Below are positions 24,920-34,680 of a DNA stretch of 64,000 bases, piece by piece. The stretch's first letter is position 1. Every line of letters starts with the position of its first letter. The notes under the pieces are model-generated. The model was not told where the DNA came from. It worked only from the letters and a program-made list of their open reading frames with translations, and did not search any database. Origin of the DNA: Luteimicrobium subarcticum (GTDB lineage: Bacteria; Actinomycetota; Actinomycetes; Actinomycetales; Cellulomonadaceae). A program made the position numbers and the translations under genes. The DNA lies in the NCBI RefSeq assembly GCF_002798015.1, contig NZ_PGTZ01000009.1, positions 248,001-312,000 of the forward strand, given 5' to 3'.

Positions 24920-26956
24920 ATGACCCACCCCACCGTCACCGAGCTCGTCGCACGCAGCAACCGCCTGGGCGCCGACCCGAAGAACACCAACTACGCCGGC
25001 GGCAACACGTCCGCGAAGGGCTTCGACACCGACCCCGTCACCGGCGAGCCGGTCGAGCTGCTCTGGGTCAAGGGCTCGGGTGGCGACCTCGGCACCCTGC
25101 AGCCCGAGGGCCTCGCCGTCCTGCGCGTGGACCGTGTGCGCGCGCTGGTGGACGCCTACCCGGGCGTCGAGCGCGAGGACGAGATGGTCGCCGCGTTCGA
25201 CTACTGCCTGCACGGCAAGGGTGGCGCGGCACCGAGCATCGACACGGCCATGCACGGCCTCGTGGACGCCGCGCACGTCGACCACCTCCACCCGGACTCG
25301 GGTATCGCGATCGCGACGGCCGCCGACGGCGAGCAGCTCACCGCGACGATCTTCGGCGACAAGGTCGTGTGGGTGCCGTGGCGCCGCCCGGGCTTCCAGC
25401 TCGGCCTCGACATCGCCGAGATCAAGGCGAAGAACCCGCGGGCGATCGGCACGATCCTCGGCGGCCACGGCATCACGGCCTGGGGCGACACGTCCGAGGA
25501 GGCCGAGCGTGCGTCGCGGTGGATCATCCGCACCGCGGAGGCGTACCTCGCCGAGCACGGAGCACCCGACCCGTTCGGAGGCGTCCGGGCCGGGTTCGGG
25601 GCGCTCGAGGAGAGCGAGCGGCGTGCCCGCGCGGCCGCGCTCGCCCCGACGATCCGCGGTCTCGCGTCGCACGACAAGCCGATGGTCGGGCACTTCACCG
25701 ACACGGACGTCGTGCTCGACTTCCTCGCGTCCGAGAAGGCGCCCGCGCTCGCCGCGCTCGGCACGAGCTGCCCGGACCACTTCCTGCGCACCAAGGTCAA
25801 GCCGATGCTGCTCGACCTGCCGGCCACGGCGACCGCGGAGGAGCAGCTCGTGCGCCTGCGCGAGCTGCACGCCGAGTACCGGTCGGACTACCAGGCGTAC
25901 TACGACGCCCACGCGACCGCGGACAGCCCGGCCATCCGCGGGGCCGACCCGCTGATCGTGCTGGTGCCGGGAGTCGGCATGTTCAGCTTCGGCGCGAACA
26001 AGCAGACCGCCCGCGTCGCCGGCGAGTTCTACGTCAACGCGATCAACGTGATGCGGGGAGCGGAGTCCGTCTCGACGTACAGCCCCGTCTCGGACGCGGA
26101 GAAGTTCCGCATCGAGTACTGGTCCCTGGAGGAGGCCAAGCTCCAGCGGATGCCGAAGCCCCGCACGCACCAGGGCCGGATCGCCTTCGTGACGGGCGCG
26201 GCCTCCGGCATCGGCAAGGCGATCGCGACGCGGCTCGCGGCCGAGGGCGCGTGCGTCGTGGTCGCCGACCTCGACCTCGCGAAGGCGCAGGCCGTCGCGG
26301 CCGAGCTCGGGTCCACGGACGTCGCGATCGGTGTGGCCGCGAACGTCGCCGACGCCGCGGGCGTCCAGGCCGCGATCGACGCGACCGTGCTCGCGTTCGG
26401 CGGCATCGACCTCGTCGTGAACAACGCAGGGCTGTCGCTGTCCAAGCCGCTGCTCGAGACGACCGAGGCTGACTGGGACCTCCAGCACGACGTCATGGCG
26501 AAGGGGTCGTTCCTCGTCTCGAGGGCCGCGGCGTCCGCGCTGATCGCCCAGGGGATGGGGGGCGACGTCGTCTACATCTCGTCGAAGAACAGCGTGTTCG
26601 CAGGGCCGAACAACATCGCGTACTCCGCGACCAAGGCGGACCAGGCCCACCAGGTCCGGCTCCTTGCGGTCGAGCTCGGCGAGCACGGCGTGCGCGTCAA
26701 CGGCATCAACCCGGACGGCGTCGTGCGCGGCTCCGGCATCTTCGCGTCGGGCTGGGGCGCCAACCGCGCCGCGACGTACGGCGTCGACGAGCAGGACCTC
26801 GGGCAGTTCTACGCGAACCGCACCATCCTCAAGCGCGAGGTCGTCCCCGAGAACGTCGCCGACGCCGTGTACGTGCTCACGGGCCCCGAGCTGTCCCGCA
26901 CGACCGGTCTGCACGTCCCCGTCGACTCGGGCGTCGCCGCGGCGTTCCTGCGGTGA
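24920..26956 (+). CDS. rhaEW: bifunctional L-rhamnulose-1-phosphate aldolase / L-lactaldehyde dehydrogenase
   Basis: 678 residues, a fusion of two domains. Residues 1 to about 410 are a class II aldolase: NYAGGNTSAKG (phosphate-binding), DHLHPDSGI near residue 121 with the zinc histidines, and ILGGHGITAWGD with the third. From about 420 an SDR domain starts with FVTGAASGIGKAIA (Rossmann, about 424-431), NNAG, SSKNS and YSATKADQ (Ser-Tyr-Lys). The aldolase makes dihydroxyacetone phosphate and L-lactaldehyde and the SDR half oxidises the lactaldehyde to L-lactate with NAD. Such RhaEW fusions are known in Bacillus and Sinorhizobium. The next gene starts on its GTGA stop overlap. Confidence 0.92.
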   Translation: MTHPTVTELVARSNRLGADPKNTNYAGGNTSAKGFDTDPVTGEPVELLWVKGSGGDLGTLQPEGLAVLRVDRVRALVDAYPGVEREDEMVAAFDYCLHGKGGAAPSIDTAMHGLVDAAHVDHLHPDSGIAIATAADGEQLTATIFGDKVVWVPWRRPGFQLGLDIAEIKAKNPRAIGTILGGHGITAWGDTSEEAERASRWIIRTAEAYLAEHGAPDPFGGVRAGFGALEESERRARAAALAPTIRGLASHDKPMVGHFTDTDVVLDFLASEKAPALAALGTSCPDHFLRTKVKPMLLDLPATATAEEQLVRLRELHAEYRSDYQAYYDAHATADSPAIRGADPLIVLVPGVGMFSFGANKQTARVAGEFYVNAINVMRGAESVSTYSPVSDAEKFRIEYWSLEEAKLQRMPKPRTHQGRIAFVTGAASGIGKAIATRLAAEGACVVVADLDLAKAQAVAAELGSTDVAIGVAANVADAAGVQAAIDATVLAFGGIDLVVNNAGLSLSKPLLETTEADWDLQHDVMAKGSFLVSRAAASALIAQGMGGDVVYISSKNSVFAGPNNIAYSATKADQAHQVRLLAVELGEHGVRVNGINPDGVVRGSGIFASGWGANRAATYGVDEQDLGQFYANRTILKREVVPENVADAVYVLTGPELSRTTGLHVPVDSGVAAAFLR

Positions 26957-28401
26957 GCGTTCGCGCGACCGGCCGCCCTGCGGCGGCCGCCGGCGCCGTG
27001 GCCGCCGTCGACCTCGGCGCGACCAGCGGACGCGTCGTCGTCGGCCGCGTCAGCCCGGACGGCGTCGAGATCGAGGACGTCCACCGGTTCCCGAACCGGC
27101 CGGTGCGGACCCGCGACGGTCTCCACTGGGACGTCCTCGACCTCTACCGCAACGTGATCGAAGGGCTGCGCACGGCGTTCGCCGCCGAGCCGGGCATCGT
27201 CAGCATCGGGATCGACTCCTGGGCCGTGGACTACGCCCTGCTCCGGGGCGACCGGATGCTCGGGGTGCCGTTCCACTACCGCGACGAGCGCACCGCCCGA
27301 GGAGTCGCCGCGGTGGACGGCGCGGTGGACGCCGAGACCCTCCACGCGGCGAGCGGACTGCAGTTCCTGCCGTTCAACACGCTCTACCAGCTCGCAGCCG
27401 ACCGGGACGACGGAGTTCTCGACGTCGCGACGGGCATGCTGCTGATCCCGGACCTGATCGCGTTCTGGCTCACGGGCGAGCGGCGGGCCGAGCGGACCAA
27501 CGCGTCGACGACAGGGCTCCTCGACGTGACGACGGGCACCTGGCACGACGCGCTGATCGGTGCGCTCGGCTACCCGCGCGCGCTGTTCGCGCCCCTCGTC
27601 GAGCCGGGGGAGCGGATCGGTGTGCTCACGCCCGACGTGGCCGCGCGGATCGGTTGCAGGCCCGTCCCCGTCGTCGCCGTGGGCTCGCACGACACCGCGT
27701 CCGCGGTGGTCGCCGTGCCGATGACGACGCGCGACACCGCGTACATCTGCTCGGGCACGTGGTCGCTGATCGGGGTCGAGACCGACGAGCCCGTCCTGAC
27801 GCCCGAGGCGCGGGCCGCGAACTTCACCAACGAGGGCGGCGTCGACGGGCGCACCCGGTTCCTGCGCAACACGATGGGGATGTGGCTCGTCAACGAGTGC
27901 GTCGCCGCGTGGCGGGCCGCCGGCCGTGCCGCGAACCTCCCGACCCTGCTCGGCGACGCCGCGACCGTGCACGACGCCGTGCTGTTCGACGTCGAGGACC
28001 CCTCGCTCGTCCCGGCCGGTGACATGCCGTCCCGCATCGTGGCCCTCGCGCCCGGCCTGGCCGGTGCGTCGGACGCCACCGTGCTGCGCTCGATCGTCGA
28101 GAGCCTCGCCGTCCAGTACGCACGCACCCTCGACGACCTCGAACGCCTGACCGGCACGAGGGTCGCGACCGTCCACGTCGTCGGCGGGGCAAGCCTCAAC
28201 GAGCTCCTGTGCCGGCGGCTCGCCGCCGTCTCCGGAAGCACCGTGGTCGCCGGGCCCGTCGAGGCGACCGCCACCGGGAACGTCCTCGTCCAGGCCCGCG
28301 CGGCGGGTCTCGTCGACGGGAGGCTCGAGGACCTGCGCGCCCTCGTCGCCGCGAGCACCACACCGCGTACCTACACGCCCAGCCCCCGAGAGGATGCGTG
28401 A
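26953..28401 (+). CDS. rhaB: L-rhamnulokinase
   Basis: 482 residues from a GTG overlapping the previous stop by four bases (GTGA). FGGY sugar-kinase fold: [17 protein letters not shown] (phosphate-binding 1), [39 protein letters not shown] and [19 protein letters not shown] (adenosine motif). Rhamnulokinases share [17 protein letters not shown] and the DLGATSGR motif. It phosphorylates L-rhamnulose to the 1-phosphate that the fused aldolase cleaves. The next gene overlaps its stop again by GTGA, which fixes a tight polycistron. Confidence 0.92.
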   Translation: MSVRATGRPAAAAGAVAAVDLGATSGRVVVGRVSPDGVEIEDVHRFPNRPVRTRDGLHWDVLDLYRNVIEGLRTAFAAEPGIVSIGIDSWAVDYALLRGDRMLGVPFHYRDERTARGVAAVDGAVDAETLHAASGLQFLPFNTLYQLAADRDDGVLDVATGMLLIPDLIAFWLTGERRAERTNASTTGLLDVTTGTWHDALIGALGYPRALFAPLVEPGERIGVLTPDVAARIGCRPVPVVAVGSHDTASAVVAVPMTTRDTAYICSGTWSLIGVETDEPVLTPEARAANFTNEGGVDGRTRFLRNTMGMWLVNECVAAWRAAGRAANLPTLLGDAATVHDAVLFDVEDPSLVPAGDMPSRIVALAPGLAGASDATVLRSIVESLAVQYARTLDDLERLTGTRVATVHVVGGASLNELLCRRLAAVSGSTVVAGPVEATATGNVLVQARAAGLVDGRLEDLRALVAASTTPRTYTPSPREDA

Positions 28402-29672
28402 CCCCGATGGTCCAGCGTCAGCTGCCGAAGCCGGCCGAGCTGTTCGAGCTCATGAAGTTCAAGAAGCCGCAGCTCGACGGGCGGCGTCGTCGGCTCGACG
28501 CGGCCCTGACGATCGACGACCTGCGCACGGTTGCGAAGCGTCGCACCCCGGCCGCGGCCTTCGACTACACGGACGGGGCGGCCGAGGGCGAGATCTCCCT
28601 CGCGCGCGCCCGGCAGGCCTTCCGGGACATCGAGTTCCACCCCGGGATCCTGCGGCCCGCGCCGGACGTCGACACGTCCGTCGAGATCCTCGGCGGGTCG
28701 TCCGCGCTGCCGTTCGGCATCGCGCCGACCGGGTTCACGCGCCTGATGCAGACCGAGGGCGAGATCGCGGGCGCGTCGGCGGCGGGCGCCGCCGGCATCC
28801 CGTTCACCCTCTCGACGCTGGGCACCACGTCCATCGAGGACGTCCGCGCGGCGAACCCGCACGGGCGCAACTGGTTCCAGCTCTACGTGATGCGCGACCG
28901 CGAGATCTCCTACGCGCTCGCGCGCCGCGCCGCCGCGGCGGGGTTCGACACGCTGATGTTCACCGTCGACACCCCGGTGGCGGGCGCCCGCCTGCGCGAC
29001 AAGCGCAACGGGTTCTCGATCCCGCCGCAGCTCTCGCTCAAGACGGTCGCGAACGCGATCCCGCGACCGTGGTGGTGGTGGGACTTTCTCACGACGCCGA
29101 CGCTCGAGTTCGCCTCGCTGTCGAGCACGGGAGGCACGGTCGGCGAGCTGCTCGACGCGGCCATGGACCCGACGATCAGCTACGACGACCTCGCGGTGAT
29201 CCGCGACCTGTGGCCCGGCAAGATCGTCGTCAAGGGCGTCCAGAACGTCGCCGACTCGGTGCGGCTCGTCGACCACGGCGTCGACGGGATCATCCTGTCC
29301 AACCACGGCGGCCGGCAGCTCGACCGCGCGCCCGTCCCGTTCCACCTGCTGCCCCAGGTGGTCCGCGAGGTCGGGGCCGACGCCACCGTCATGGTCGACA
29401 CGGGCATCATGAACGGCGCCGACATCGTCGCCGCCATGGCCCTCGGCGCGAAGTTCACGCTGATCGGGCGCGCGTACCTGTACGGGCTCATGGCTGGTGG
29501 ACGGCAGGGGGTCGACCGCACCATCGCGATCCTGCGCGACGAGATCGAGCGCACCATGAAGCTCCTCGGGGTGTCCACGATCGCGGAGCTCGAGCCCGGC
29601 CACGTCACGCAGCTCCGCCGGCTCGTCCCGTTGGCTGCCCCGGCACGACGTCCGGCACCGTCCCAGCCCTGA
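28398..29672 (+). CDS. lldD: FMN-dependent L-lactate dehydrogenase (alpha-hydroxy-acid oxidase family)
   Basis: 424 residues from a GTG overlapping the kinase stop (GTGA), preceded by [40 protein letters not shown] opens the FMN barrel; [82 protein letters not shown] and [14 protein letters not shown] with the catalytic His/Arg are classic for lactate dehydrogenases/mycofactocin-system relatives. In this operon it fits oxidation of L-lactate from RhaEW to pyruvate, passing electrons to quinones. An in-frame ATG three codons in is also possible. Confidence 0.88.
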   Translation: MTPMVQRQLPKPAELFELMKFKKPQLDGRRRRLDAALTIDDLRTVAKRRTPAAAFDYTDGAAEGEISLARARQAFRDIEFHPGILRPAPDVDTSVEILGGSSALPFGIAPTGFTRLMQTEGEIAGASAAGAAGIPFTLSTLGTTSIEDVRAANPHGRNWFQLYVMRDREISYALARRAAAAGFDTLMFTVDTPVAGARLRDKRNGFSIPPQLSLKTVANAIPRPWWWWDFLTTPTLEFASLSSTGGTVGELLDAAMDPTISYDDLAVIRDLWPGKIVVKGVQNVADSVRLVDHGVDGIILSNHGGRQLDRAPVPFHLLPQVVREVGADATVMVDTGIMNGADIVAAMALGAKFTLIGRAYLYGLMAGGRQGVDRTIAILRDEIERTMKLLGVSTIAELEPGHVTQLRRLVPLAAPARRPAPSQP

Positions 29673-29692
29673 CATCGTCTTCGCGGACAAGA

Positions 29693-29736
29693 GGACGCGG
29701 CCCACAGGTTCCTCGGGGAAACCGCGGGCCGCGTCC
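29693..29736. terminator. hairpin terminator between the rhamnose operon and the MFS gene
   Basis: GGACGCGGCCC (29693-29703) pairs perfectly with GGGCCGCGTCC (29726-29736), and the loop between can extend the stem (GGTT with AACC). It lies 20 bases after the lactate dehydrogenase stop and 20 before the stop of the convergent MFS gene, so it can end both transcripts. Confidence 0.8.
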
Positions 29737-29756
29737 GTCGTCCTGCGGGCCTGCCG

Positions 29757-30980
29757 TCACGCGTCGGCCGTGGGCACCTGCGTCGAGGAGGGAGTCCCCT
29801 GCCACCGGAGCAGCAGGGCGACGGCGAGGGCGAGCGCCCCGATCACGCCGACTGCCCCGGCCAGCCCGCCGACAGCCGCTGCGACGCCGGTCGCGACGAG
29901 CGGTGCGAGGAACTGCCCGCCGAAGAACGCAGAGTTCCATAGGCCGGAGACCCGACCGCGCTGCTCGAACGGTTGGCTCGCCACCACCCAGACCACCATG
30001 GTCGGGAGCAGGAGACCCGAGCCCACCGAGGCGACGATCGCCCCTGCGACGACCACGGGGAGGCCGGGGGCGAGCCACACGACCACCATGCCCACGGCCT
30101 GGAGGGCGAACGCCGCAGGCAGCAGCCGCGTCGGAGTGAATCGGGCGACACGCCGGAACGCGAGCCCGCCCGCGGCAGTCGCCAGAGAGGCCGCTGCGGC
30201 GACAGCACCGATCACGGCGGTGTTCTTCTCGTCGATCCCGGTGTCCACGACCACGTAGCTCAGCTCGACGACGAGCACCGAGAACGTCGTCCCGCCGAAC
30301 AGCGTGACGAGCAACGGGAGGCGGAGTGCCGACCAGGGCACGGCGGGCACGCGGGTCTGCTCGGACCTGAGGACCTCGTCGGGCTCGGGCTCCCACAGCG
30401 AGACAGCGACCGGGAGCGCGATCACGAGGCCGGCGGCGTAGACCCAGAACGGGGTGTGCCAGCTGTTGGCGCCGAGGGCGCCGCCCACCGCGACGAACAC
30501 CGTCGCGGCCAGCGTCGTCGTGACTGCCTGCAGGCCCAGATACTCGTTGCGGCGGCGCTCGTCGGGGAAGTAGTCGACGATGAGCGCCGTCGCGACCGTC
30601 ATGATCGCCGCCTCGCACAGGCCGACCAGCGCACGGCTGACCAGGATGAGGCGGAGGTCGTCCATCAGCGCTGGTGCGATGCCGACGACCGCGTAGACCA
30701 CGAGGGCGACCAGCAGGAGGCTCTTGCGGGCGAACCGATCGGCCACCTGGCCCGCGAAGGGCGCGAAGAGCGCGATCATCAGCGCTGGCAGCGCGACGAT
30801 CAGCGGGACGAGCACCGCCGACCCGGCGGTGTGCTCGAAGTGGTCGCTGATCTGTGGAAGGACGGGGGTGATGAGCACCGAGCCGAGGACCGGCATGGTG
30901 CTGGCGGCGAGCAGGGGCACGGCCTGCCACACTCCTGCCTGGCGTTCGGTCGAGGCTCTGCGCAGGGCAACGTTCGTCAT
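29757..30980 (-). CDS. MFS transporter, last gene of the aromatic operon
   Basis: 407 residues, about 12 transmembrane helices. Between helices 2 and 3 is APFAGQVADRFARKSLLLVAL (the DRxGRK-like loop), and SRALVGLCEAAIMTVATALIVDYFPDERRR resembles the helix-4/5 loop of proton-linked exporters and aromatic-acid permeases. The start has AAAGGAGATCAC, the best ribosome-binding site in the area, so it is translated strongly. It begins 91 bases after the thiolase stop and reads the same way, so it may import the operon's substrate or expel a product; direction is not shown by sequence. Confidence 0.85.
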   Translation of the reverse strand: MTNVALRRASTERQAGVWQAVPLLAASTMPVLGSVLITPVLPQISDHFEHTAGSAVLVPLIVALPALMIALFAPFAGQVADRFARKSLLLVALVVYAVVGIAPALMDDLRLILVSRALVGLCEAAIMTVATALIVDYFPDERRRNEYLGLQAVTTTLAATVFVAVGGALGANSWHTPFWVYAAGLVIALPVAVSLWEPEPDEVLRSEQTRVPAVPWSALRLPLLVTLFGGTTFSVLVVELSYVVVDTGIDEKNTAVIGAVAAAASLATAAGGLAFRRVARFTPTRLLPAAFALQAVGMVVVWLAPGLPVVVAGAIVASVGSGLLLPTMVVWVVASQPFEQRGRVSGLWNSAFFGGQFLAPLVATGVAAAVGGLAGAVGVIGALALAVALLLRWQGTPSSTQVPTADA

Positions 30981-31071
30981 GTGATCTCCTTTGATCGGTG
31001 ACAGGTCGAGCTGGTGATGGGTAGGACCTCGACCGGTGAGGCGGGCTCTGTCAGGTGCTGCGTGGGACGGC

Positions 31072-32265
31072 TCAGGCCTCGAGGAGGAGGGCGCTCCCCT
31101 GACCCCCGCCGCCGCAGAGGGCGACTACCGCGCGCCCTCCGGAGCGCGCGAGGGTGTGCGCCGCGTGGACCACAAGGCGTGCTCCGGACGCCGCGAGCGG
31201 GTGGCCGAGCGCGATCCCGCCGCCGTCGGCGTTGAGCCGCGGGTCGAGCGGGTCGAGCCCGAGCGCGTCGGCGGACGCGGCGACCACCACGGCGAACGCC
31301 TCGTTCAGCTCGATCGTCGAGAGGTCGTCGACGTGCCAGCCCTCGGCGGCGAGCGCGGCCTGCGCGGCCCGCGCAGGCTGGAGCAGGAGGGTGTTGTCCG
31401 GCCCGGCGACCTCCGCGTGCGCCTTCACGGTCGCGAGCACCGACCAACCCTCGTGCTCGGCACGCTCGCGTGTCGTCAGCACCGTCGCGGCGGCGCCGTC
31501 GGACAGCGGCGAGGCGTTGCCGGCGGTGATGGCCCCGTCGGGGTCGAACGCCGGCCGGAGCGCGGCGAGGGTCTCGACCGTCGCGTCCGGCCGGACGCCC
31601 TCGTCCTGCGCCACCTCGAGCGGACCGCCGCGTCGCGGCACCGGGACCGGGACGATCTCGCGGGCGAGCACGCCGTCGTGCTGGGCCCGAGCTGCTCGCT
31701 GGTGCGAGCGCGCGGCCACGGCGTCCTGCAGCGCCCGGGGGAACGTGCCGCGCGATGTGCTGCGGTCAGTGAGCTCACCCATCGCGACGGCGTCGAAGGC
31801 GTCGGTCAGGCCGTCACGTCCCGCGTGGTCGAGCAGCACCGCGTCGCCGTACGCGAACCCGGAGCGCGATCCGGCGAGCAGGTGCGGGGCGAGGGTCATC
31901 GACTCCATCCCCCCGGCGACGACGACGGACGCCTCACCGAGCCGCAGGCGCCGTGTCGCCTCGATCACGGCGCTCAGGCCGGACAGGCACACCGTGTTCA
32001 CGGTGACCGCGTGCGCACGCCAGCCGATCCCGGCGCGCCGTGCCGCCTGTCGTGCAGGGTTCTGGCCGGCCCCCGCTTGCAGGACGTGCCCCATCACCAC
32101 CGCGTCGACCGACGCCGGGTCGATCCCGGAGCGTCCGAGCGCACCCTCGACGGCGATCCCGCCGAGCTGGGTCGCGGGGACCGCGCCGAGCTGCCCGCGC
32201 AGACGCCCCTGAGGGGTGCGTGCTGCTCCGACGACCACGACGTCGACCGGGTCGCGGCGGGTCAT
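31072..32265 (-). CDS. acetyl-CoA acyltransferase (thiolase)
   Basis: 397 residues. N-terminal [18 protein letters not shown], nucleophile [12 protein letters not shown] (Cys93), [69 protein letters not shown] (catalytic His) and [16 protein letters not shown] (second Cys). All thiolase landmarks are present. It would split a 3-oxoacyl-CoA with CoA to acetyl-CoA plus a shorter acyl-CoA, taking the product of the adjacent CoA-transferase. The ATG overlaps the transferase B stop by ATGA. Could be a beta-ketoadipyl-CoA thiolase (PcaF-like), but the substrate depends on the ring-cleavage product. Confidence 0.88.
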   Translation of the reverse strand: MTRRDPVDVVVVGAARTPQGRLRGQLGAVPATQLGGIAVEGALGRSGIDPASVDAVVMGHVLQAGAGQNPARQAARRAGIGWRAHAVTVNTVCLSGLSAVIEATRRLRLGEASVVVAGGMESMTLAPHLLAGSRSGFAYGDAVLLDHAGRDGLTDAFDAVAMGELTDRSTSRGTFPRALQDAVAARSHQRAARAQHDGVLAREIVPVPVPRRGGPLEVAQDEGVRPDATVETLAALRPAFDPDGAITAGNASPLSDGAAATVLTTRERAEHEGWSVLATVKAHAEVAGPDNTLLLQPARAAQAALAAEGWHVDDLSTIELNEAFAVVVAASADALGLDPLDPRLNADGGGIALGHPLAASGARLVVHAAHTLARSGGRAVVALCGGGGQGSALLLEA

Positions 32266-32912
32266 GCGGCGGTCACCGCGGGGTCCAGGACGACGTGGGC
32301 TCCCGTCGCGGCGACGACGTCGGCCACCGTGACCGCCGGGGCGAGCTGGCGCAGGACCAGGCCGGTCCCGGTGACGTCGAGCACACCGAGGTCGGTGATG
32401 ACACGGTCGACGACCCTCTGCCCCGTCAGCGGGAGGGTGCAGCGGTCCACGAGCTTGGGCGAGCCGTCGCGGGCCACGTGGTCCATCAGGACCACGACCC
32501 GGCGGGCCCCGGCCACGAGGTCCATCGCGCCGCCCATGCCCTTGACCATCGAGCCGGGGACCTGCCAGTTGGCGAGGTCCCCGTGTGCCGACACCTGGAG
32601 GGCCCCGAGGATCGCGACGGCGATGTGTCCACCGCGGATCATCGCGAACGACGTCGCGGCATCGAAGCAGCTGGCACCCAGGTTGGCGGTGATCGTCTGC
32701 TTGCCGGCGTTGATGAGGTCGGGGTCCTCGTCGCCGTCCACGGGGAACGGCCCGATGCCGAGCAGCCCGTTCTCGCTCTGCAGGGTGACGTGCACGTCCG
32801 GGGGGACGTGCTCGGCGACCAGAGTCGGGATGCCGATCCCGAGGTTCACGTAGTCGCCGTCGCGCAGCTCGCTCGCGGCACGAGCAGCCATCTCGTCTCG
32901 GGTCCAGGGCAT
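32262..32912 (-). CDS. 3-oxoacid CoA-transferase, subunit B
   Basis: 216 residues. [35 protein letters not shown] carries the catalytic glutamate (Glu47) in the SENG motif; later [27 protein letters not shown] and [19 protein letters not shown] are family constants. With subunit A it moves CoA from succinyl-CoA or acetyl-CoA to a 3-oxoacid before thiolysis. The start ATG (32910-32912) shares one base with the stop of subunit A, TGATG, so the two are translated in fixed ratio. PcaJ/ScoB-like; the true acid is not known. Confidence 0.9.
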   Translation of the reverse strand: MPWTRDEMAARAASELRDGDYVNLGIGIPTLVAEHVPPDVHVTLQSENGLLGIGPFPVDGDEDPDLINAGKQTITANLGASCFDAATSFAMIRGGHIAVAILGALQVSAHGDLANWQVPGSMVKGMGGAMDLVAGARRVVVLMDHVARDGSPKLVDRCTLPLTGQRVVDRVITDLGVLDVTGTGLVLRQLAPAVTVADVVAATGAHVVLDPAVTAA

Positions 32913-33658
32913 CAGGCACCTCCGTGGAGCACCGGCAGGGCCGAGCGCACCGGGGGGCGCTCGCGCACGGTGCGCTTCTCGATCGGACGGTCGTGCGTGG
33001 TGGGGACGAGCGCCGACACGAACACACCGGGCGTCATCACGTCGTCCGGGTCGAGGTAGCCGTCCACCGCCGGGTCAAGGTAGGTCGCGACGGAGGCCAC
33101 GGTGACCGGTGCCGCCATCGCGACGACCGGGTTGAAGTTGCGTGCCGTGCGCCGGTAGCGGAGGTTGCCCGCGGCGTCCCCGACGTGGGCGTGGACCAGC
33201 GCGAGGTCGGCGCGGATCGCACGCTCGAGCACATAGGTGCGGCCGTCGATCTCGGTGGTGGGCTTGCCCTCGGCGACTGTCGTCCCGACGCCGGTCGCCG
33301 TGTAGAAGGCAGGGATCCCTGCGCCACCGGCCCGGAGCCGTTCGGCGAGCGTGCCCTGGGGGACGAGCTCGACGTCCAGCTCGCCGTCGAGGTAGCGCTG
33401 GGCGAAGAGCTTGTTCTCGCCCACGTAGGACGCGAGGACCCGCGAGACCTGGTCGTTCTCGAGCAGCACACCGAGGCCGAGGCCGTCGACGCCCATGTTG
33501 TTCGAGACGACGGTGAGGTCGCGGACACCGGAGTCGCGGACGGCGTCGATGAGGTCGTACGGCACGCCGCACAGGCCGAAGCCGCCCACCGCGAGCGTCA
33601 TCCCGTCGTGCAGCCTGCCGGCGAGCGCGTCGTGCGCGTCGTGGTTCACGGCGGTCAT
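32912..33658 (-). CDS. 3-oxoacid CoA-transferase, subunit A
   Basis: 248 residues. [41 protein letters not shown] is the glycine-rich CoA-binding start, followed by [52 protein letters not shown] and a C-terminal domain [31 protein letters not shown]. Typical length for the PcaI/ScoA class. It is coupled upstream with the FAH gene by ATGA and downstream with subunit B by TGATG. Confidence 0.9.
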   Translation of the reverse strand: MTAVNHDAHDALAGRLHDGMTLAVGGFGLCGVPYDLIDAVRDSGVRDLTVVSNNMGVDGLGLGVLLENDQVSRVLASYVGENKLFAQRYLDGELDVELVPQGTLAERLRAGGAGIPAFYTATGVGTTVAEGKPTTEIDGRTYVLERAIRADLALVHAHVGDAAGNLRYRRTARNFNPVVAMAAPVTVASVATYLDPAVDGYLDPDDVMTPGVFVSALVPTTHDRPIEKRTVRERPPVRSALPVLHGGA

Positions 33659-34680
33659 CGGCCCTCCACCGGGGTTGCGACGGACGTGCCGACCAGGCGG
33701 TGTCGGCGCCGTTCGCGGGACCGCGCCCGGGGGACGACGGGCAGGTCGGCCAGGTCGGGCCCCGGAACCACCCGGTTCTCGACCGTGCCGATGCCCTCGA
33801 CGTCCAGCCGGACGACGTCGCCGGGTGCCAGGGGCGGCGGCACCTGCGCTCCGGACCGCCCCCAGAGCTCGCCCAGGCAGCCGCCGTTGCCGCACGTCCC
33901 GGACGCGAGGACGTCACCCGGGCGGACCCAGGTCCCGCGCGAGGCGTACGCGATCATCTCCTCGAACGTCCACCCGGCGTTGGACAGCAGGTCGCGCCCG
34001 ACGGGGCGTCCGTCGATCGACGCGTCGAGCCCGAGCGCGAGGTAGCCCTCGTCGTCGCGGTGCTGCTCGAGCTCGTCGGCGGTGACGATCCACGGGCCGA
34101 GGGTCGACGCCGAGTCCTTGCCCTTGGCCGGTCCGAGGTTGACCTGCATCTCGCGGCCCTGGAGGTCACGGGCGGACCAGTCGTTGAAGATCGTGTACCC
34201 GAACACGTGGTCGCGCGCCGAGGCGGCCGAGAGGTTGCTCCCGGAGCCCGCCACGACGACCGCGACCTCGAGCTCGAAGTCGAGCACCCGGCAGCCGGGC
34301 GGCACGGGGACGTCGTCGTGCGCGCCGATCATCGAGTGGGGGTTGGTGAAGTAGAACGTCGGGGCGTCGTACCAGGCGTCCGGGACGCCGCCTCCGCCCG
34401 AGACGCTGCGGACGACGCCCTCGACGTGCTCCTCGAAGGTGACGAAGTCACGGACCGACGGCGGTTCCAGGGGAGGCAGGAGACGCACCGCGTCGAGCGG
34501 TACCGCCGGCGAGGTGCGCGTCGCCCAGGCCGCGGCCTCGGCCGCGGCGGCGAGCCCTGCCGTGGCGAGGTCGAGCACGGTGGTGCCGGCACGCAGGGCG
34601 TGGAGCCGTTCCTCGCCGGGCAGGCCCACGACGGCGGCGTCCTGGGCGACGCCGTGCAGCTCGTAGCGCGCGAGCCTCAT
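33655..34680 (-). CDS. FAH-family hydrolase/hydratase
   Basis: 341 residues; N-terminal half about 75 residues of unusual sequence, then the FAH fold: SVRDFVTFEEHVEG, DAPTFYFTNPHSMIG, DFELEVAVVVAGSGSNLS (acidic metal ligands), HVFGYTIFNDWSARDLQGREMQVNLGPAKGKDSASTLGPWIVT, DEMIA-like FEEMIAYASRGTWVRPGDVLASGTCGNG (the GxxxGTxxxG loop). Members include fumarylacetoacetase, hydratases and decarboxylases of ring-cleavage products. Expected to act on the product of the extradiol dioxygenase and hydrolase here. Coupled by ATGA to the monooxygenase upstream and to CoA-transferase A downstream. Confidence 0.85.
   Translation of the reverse strand: MRLARYELHGVAQDAAVVGLPGEERLHALRAGTTVLDLATAGLAAAAEAAAWATRTSPAVPLDAVRLLPPLEPPSVRDFVTFEEHVEGVVRSVSGGGGVPDAWYDAPTFYFTNPHSMIGAHDDVPVPPGCRVLDFELEVAVVVAGSGSNLSAASARDHVFGYTIFNDWSARDLQGREMQVNLGPAKGKDSASTLGPWIVTADELEQHRDDEGYLALGLDASIDGRPVGRDLLSNAGWTFEEMIAYASRGTWVRPGDVLASGTCGNGGCLGELWGRSGAQVPPPLAPGDVVRLDVEGIGTVENRVVPGPDLADLPVVPRARSRERRRHRLVGTSVATPVEGR

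Noticed and set aside
23696-26914. Very long open frame (about 1,070 codons) antisense to the rhamnose isomerase and aldolase genes
   Set aside because: High GC makes antisense frames open by chance; the translation is Arg/Val/Ala-rich without any recognisable domain, and the sense strand has clear enzymes.
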